Shown piece by piece: positions 6,259-7,156 of a stretch of 7,156 nucleotides of DNA (its first letter is position 1; each line of letters starts with the position of its first letter). Under the pieces are notes generated by a model. The model saw nothing but the letters and a program-made list of their open reading frames with translations, ran no database searches and had not been told where the DNA came from. Where the stretch lies: NCBI GenBank assembly GCA_034667525.1, contig JAXDJO010000030.1, positions 1-7,156 of the forward strand, in the 5' to 3' direction. A program made the translations under genes and the position numbers. The stretch comes from DATAPE01 sp034667525 (GTDB lineage: Bacteria; Actinomycetota; CADDZG01; WHSQ01).

Positions 6259-6290
6259 TCCGCCGCGGCGCTTCGTGTCATCCTTTCGCC
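6259..6290 (+). other. thrC-thrB intergenic spacer with a 10-bp palindrome
   Basis: This 32-base spacer is the largest gap between genes of the operon. It holds the perfect palindrome CGCCGCGGCG (6261-6270) and no purine-rich ribosome-binding site. The palindrome has no room for a hairpin loop and no T-run follows, so a terminator is unlikely. CATCCT at 6279-6284 resembles a TANNNT -10 box with one mismatch at a leaderless distance, which is weak evidence. Confidence 0.3.
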
Positions 6291-7156
6291 ATGCCGGCTG
6301 CCGTTCGAGTAAGGGTTCCCGCCACCGTGGCCAATCTAGGGCCCGGATTCGACGCGCTCGGAGTGGCGGTGCGTATGCATCTCGACATCGAGATAGAGCC
6401 CCGCCGCGACTCGGTCGAGATCGAGGTAGAGGGCGAAGGCGCCGATCAACTTGCCGCCGACGAAACCAACCTCGTCGTTCACTGCATGAACGTCTTCTTC
6501 GACCACGTAGGCCGGCGTCCGCCAGGCTACGCGGTCCGCATCAGGAACCCGATACCACTGGGTTCGGGGCTGGGTTCGTCCGCGGCTGCGGTCGTCGGCG
6601 GTCTGTTCGCGGCCCGCGCCATCACCGGCCGAACGGTGCCGCAGGCAGAGATGGTTCAGATGGCCAGCGGAGTCGAGGGCCACGCGGACAACGTGCTGCC
6701 GGCTTTGCTCGGCGGAATGGTGATCGCGTACGGATCAGAGTCTGAGGGCCTTCGCTACTACCGCATAGAGCCGAGCGACCGGTTGGTCCCCTTGCTCGCG
6801 GTTCCCAGTCAAGGCTTCCCCACGGCGACCGCTCGCCACGACCTCCCGAGCCAGGTGCCGTTTGGCGATGCCCAGTTCACCGCTTCCAGGGCCGCCCTCT
6901 TGGTGGCCGCGATGATCTCAGGCGCCGGCTCTGACATTCTCGCGGATGCGATGAGCGACCGCTTGCACGAGCCCCACCGCTTGCAGCTCATGCCCGAGTC
7001 GGCTGCAGTCCACGCCGAGCTGCGAGACGCCGGACTGCCGGTGGCGGTCGCGGGGGCGGGCCCATCTTTGCTCATCGTCGTCCCTCGTCCGGAAGTGGCG
7101 ATGAGGGCGGAGCAGATCAGGCGCATCTGTCGCGAGCGTCATTCCGGGTGGCGCGT
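6291..7156 (+). CDS. thrB: Homoserine kinase, 3' end beyond the window
   Basis: GHMP-superfamily kinase that phosphorylates homoserine with ATP to give O-phosphohomoserine, the substrate of ThrC. The frame stays open to the right edge: 288 residues are visible, close to the family's usual length of about 300, so only a short C-terminal part is missing. Motif 1 is PATVANLGPGFDALG (residues 10-24), with N15 and D21 as expected. Motif 2, the ATP-binding loop, is PLGSGLGSSAAA (89-100). VEGHADN (E129 to N134) is typical of homoserine kinases and separates it from other GHMP members. Motif 3 is GAGPSLL (255-261). The ATG at 6291 directly precedes the family start RVRVPATVANLGPG and has no Shine-Dalgarno, so it may be leaderless or rely on reinitiation after thrC. 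Order hom-thrC-thrB is the actinobacterial one. Confidence 0.96.
   Translation, partial: MPAAVRVRVPATVANLGPGFDALGVAVRMHLDIEIEPRRDSVEIEVEGEGADQLAADETNLVVHCMNVFFDHVGRRPPGYAVRIRNPIPLGSGLGSSAAAVVGGLFAARAITGRTVPQAEMVQMASGVEGHADNVLPALLGGMVIAYGSESEGLRYYRIEPSDRLVPLLAVPSQGFPTATARHDLPSQVPFGDAQFTASRAALLVAAMISGAGSDILADAMSDRLHEPHRLQLMPESAAVHAELRDAGLPVAVAGAGPSLLIVVPRPEVAMRAEQIRRICRERHSGWR

Noticed and set aside
6261..6290. Rho-independent terminator between thrC and thrB
   Set aside because: The palindrome leaves no loop and no run of T follows, and the genes on both sides belong to the same pathway.
6275..6745. + strand open frame of 156 codons overlapping the thrB start
   Set aside because: Arginine-rich frame-shifted reading of thrB; the thrB frame carries all three GHMP motifs and remains open to the window edge.

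Overview
The window is GC-rich bacterial DNA. Its backbone, argS followed by hom-thrC-thrB all on the + strand with overlapping start and stop codons, is the classic actinobacterial arrangement (argS-lysA-hom-thrC-thrB). With frequent GTG starts, overlapping junctions and weak Shine-Dalgarno signals, this points to an actinobacterium. It may be an uncultured or deep-branching lineage, but the sequence alone does not fix the class.

Layout. Positions 1 to about 854 hold the 3' part of an IS481-family insertion sequence; its DDE transposase gene starts before the window. Three bases past the proposed end of the element lies a complete tRNA-Arg(CCG) gene on the - strand (858-929). The transposase frame has no stop inside the element and reads antisense through the tRNA to a stop at 944-946. 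The gap 930-983 holds candidate promoters for the tRNA (leftward) and for the rightward operon, plus a 7-bp inverted repeat around the rightward -10 box.

From 984 to the right edge there is one tightly packed co-oriented gene set: a stand-alone receiver-domain response regulator, arginyl-tRNA synthetase (argS), a PhzF-family isomerase-like protein, homoserine dehydrogenase with an ACT domain (hom), threonine synthase (thrC) and homoserine kinase (thrB, missing only its 3' end). Junctions are a 7-nt gap, a 5-nt gap (or 4-nt overlap), a GTGA overlap, an ATGA overlap and a 32-nt gap. Hom, ThrB and ThrC together convert aspartate semialdehyde to threonine.

The unusual points are: (1) a PhzF-like protein where lysA (diaminopimelate decarboxylase) normally lies between argS and hom; (2) a single-domain response regulator placed directly before argS; (3) an ArgS whose HIGH signature reads NVVS; and (4) an IS481 element abutting the 3' end of a tRNA gene. 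I see no CRISPR array, phage gene, toxin-antitoxin pair or clearly new system. The best candidate for something undescribed is the receiver-argS-PhzF-threonine gene set.
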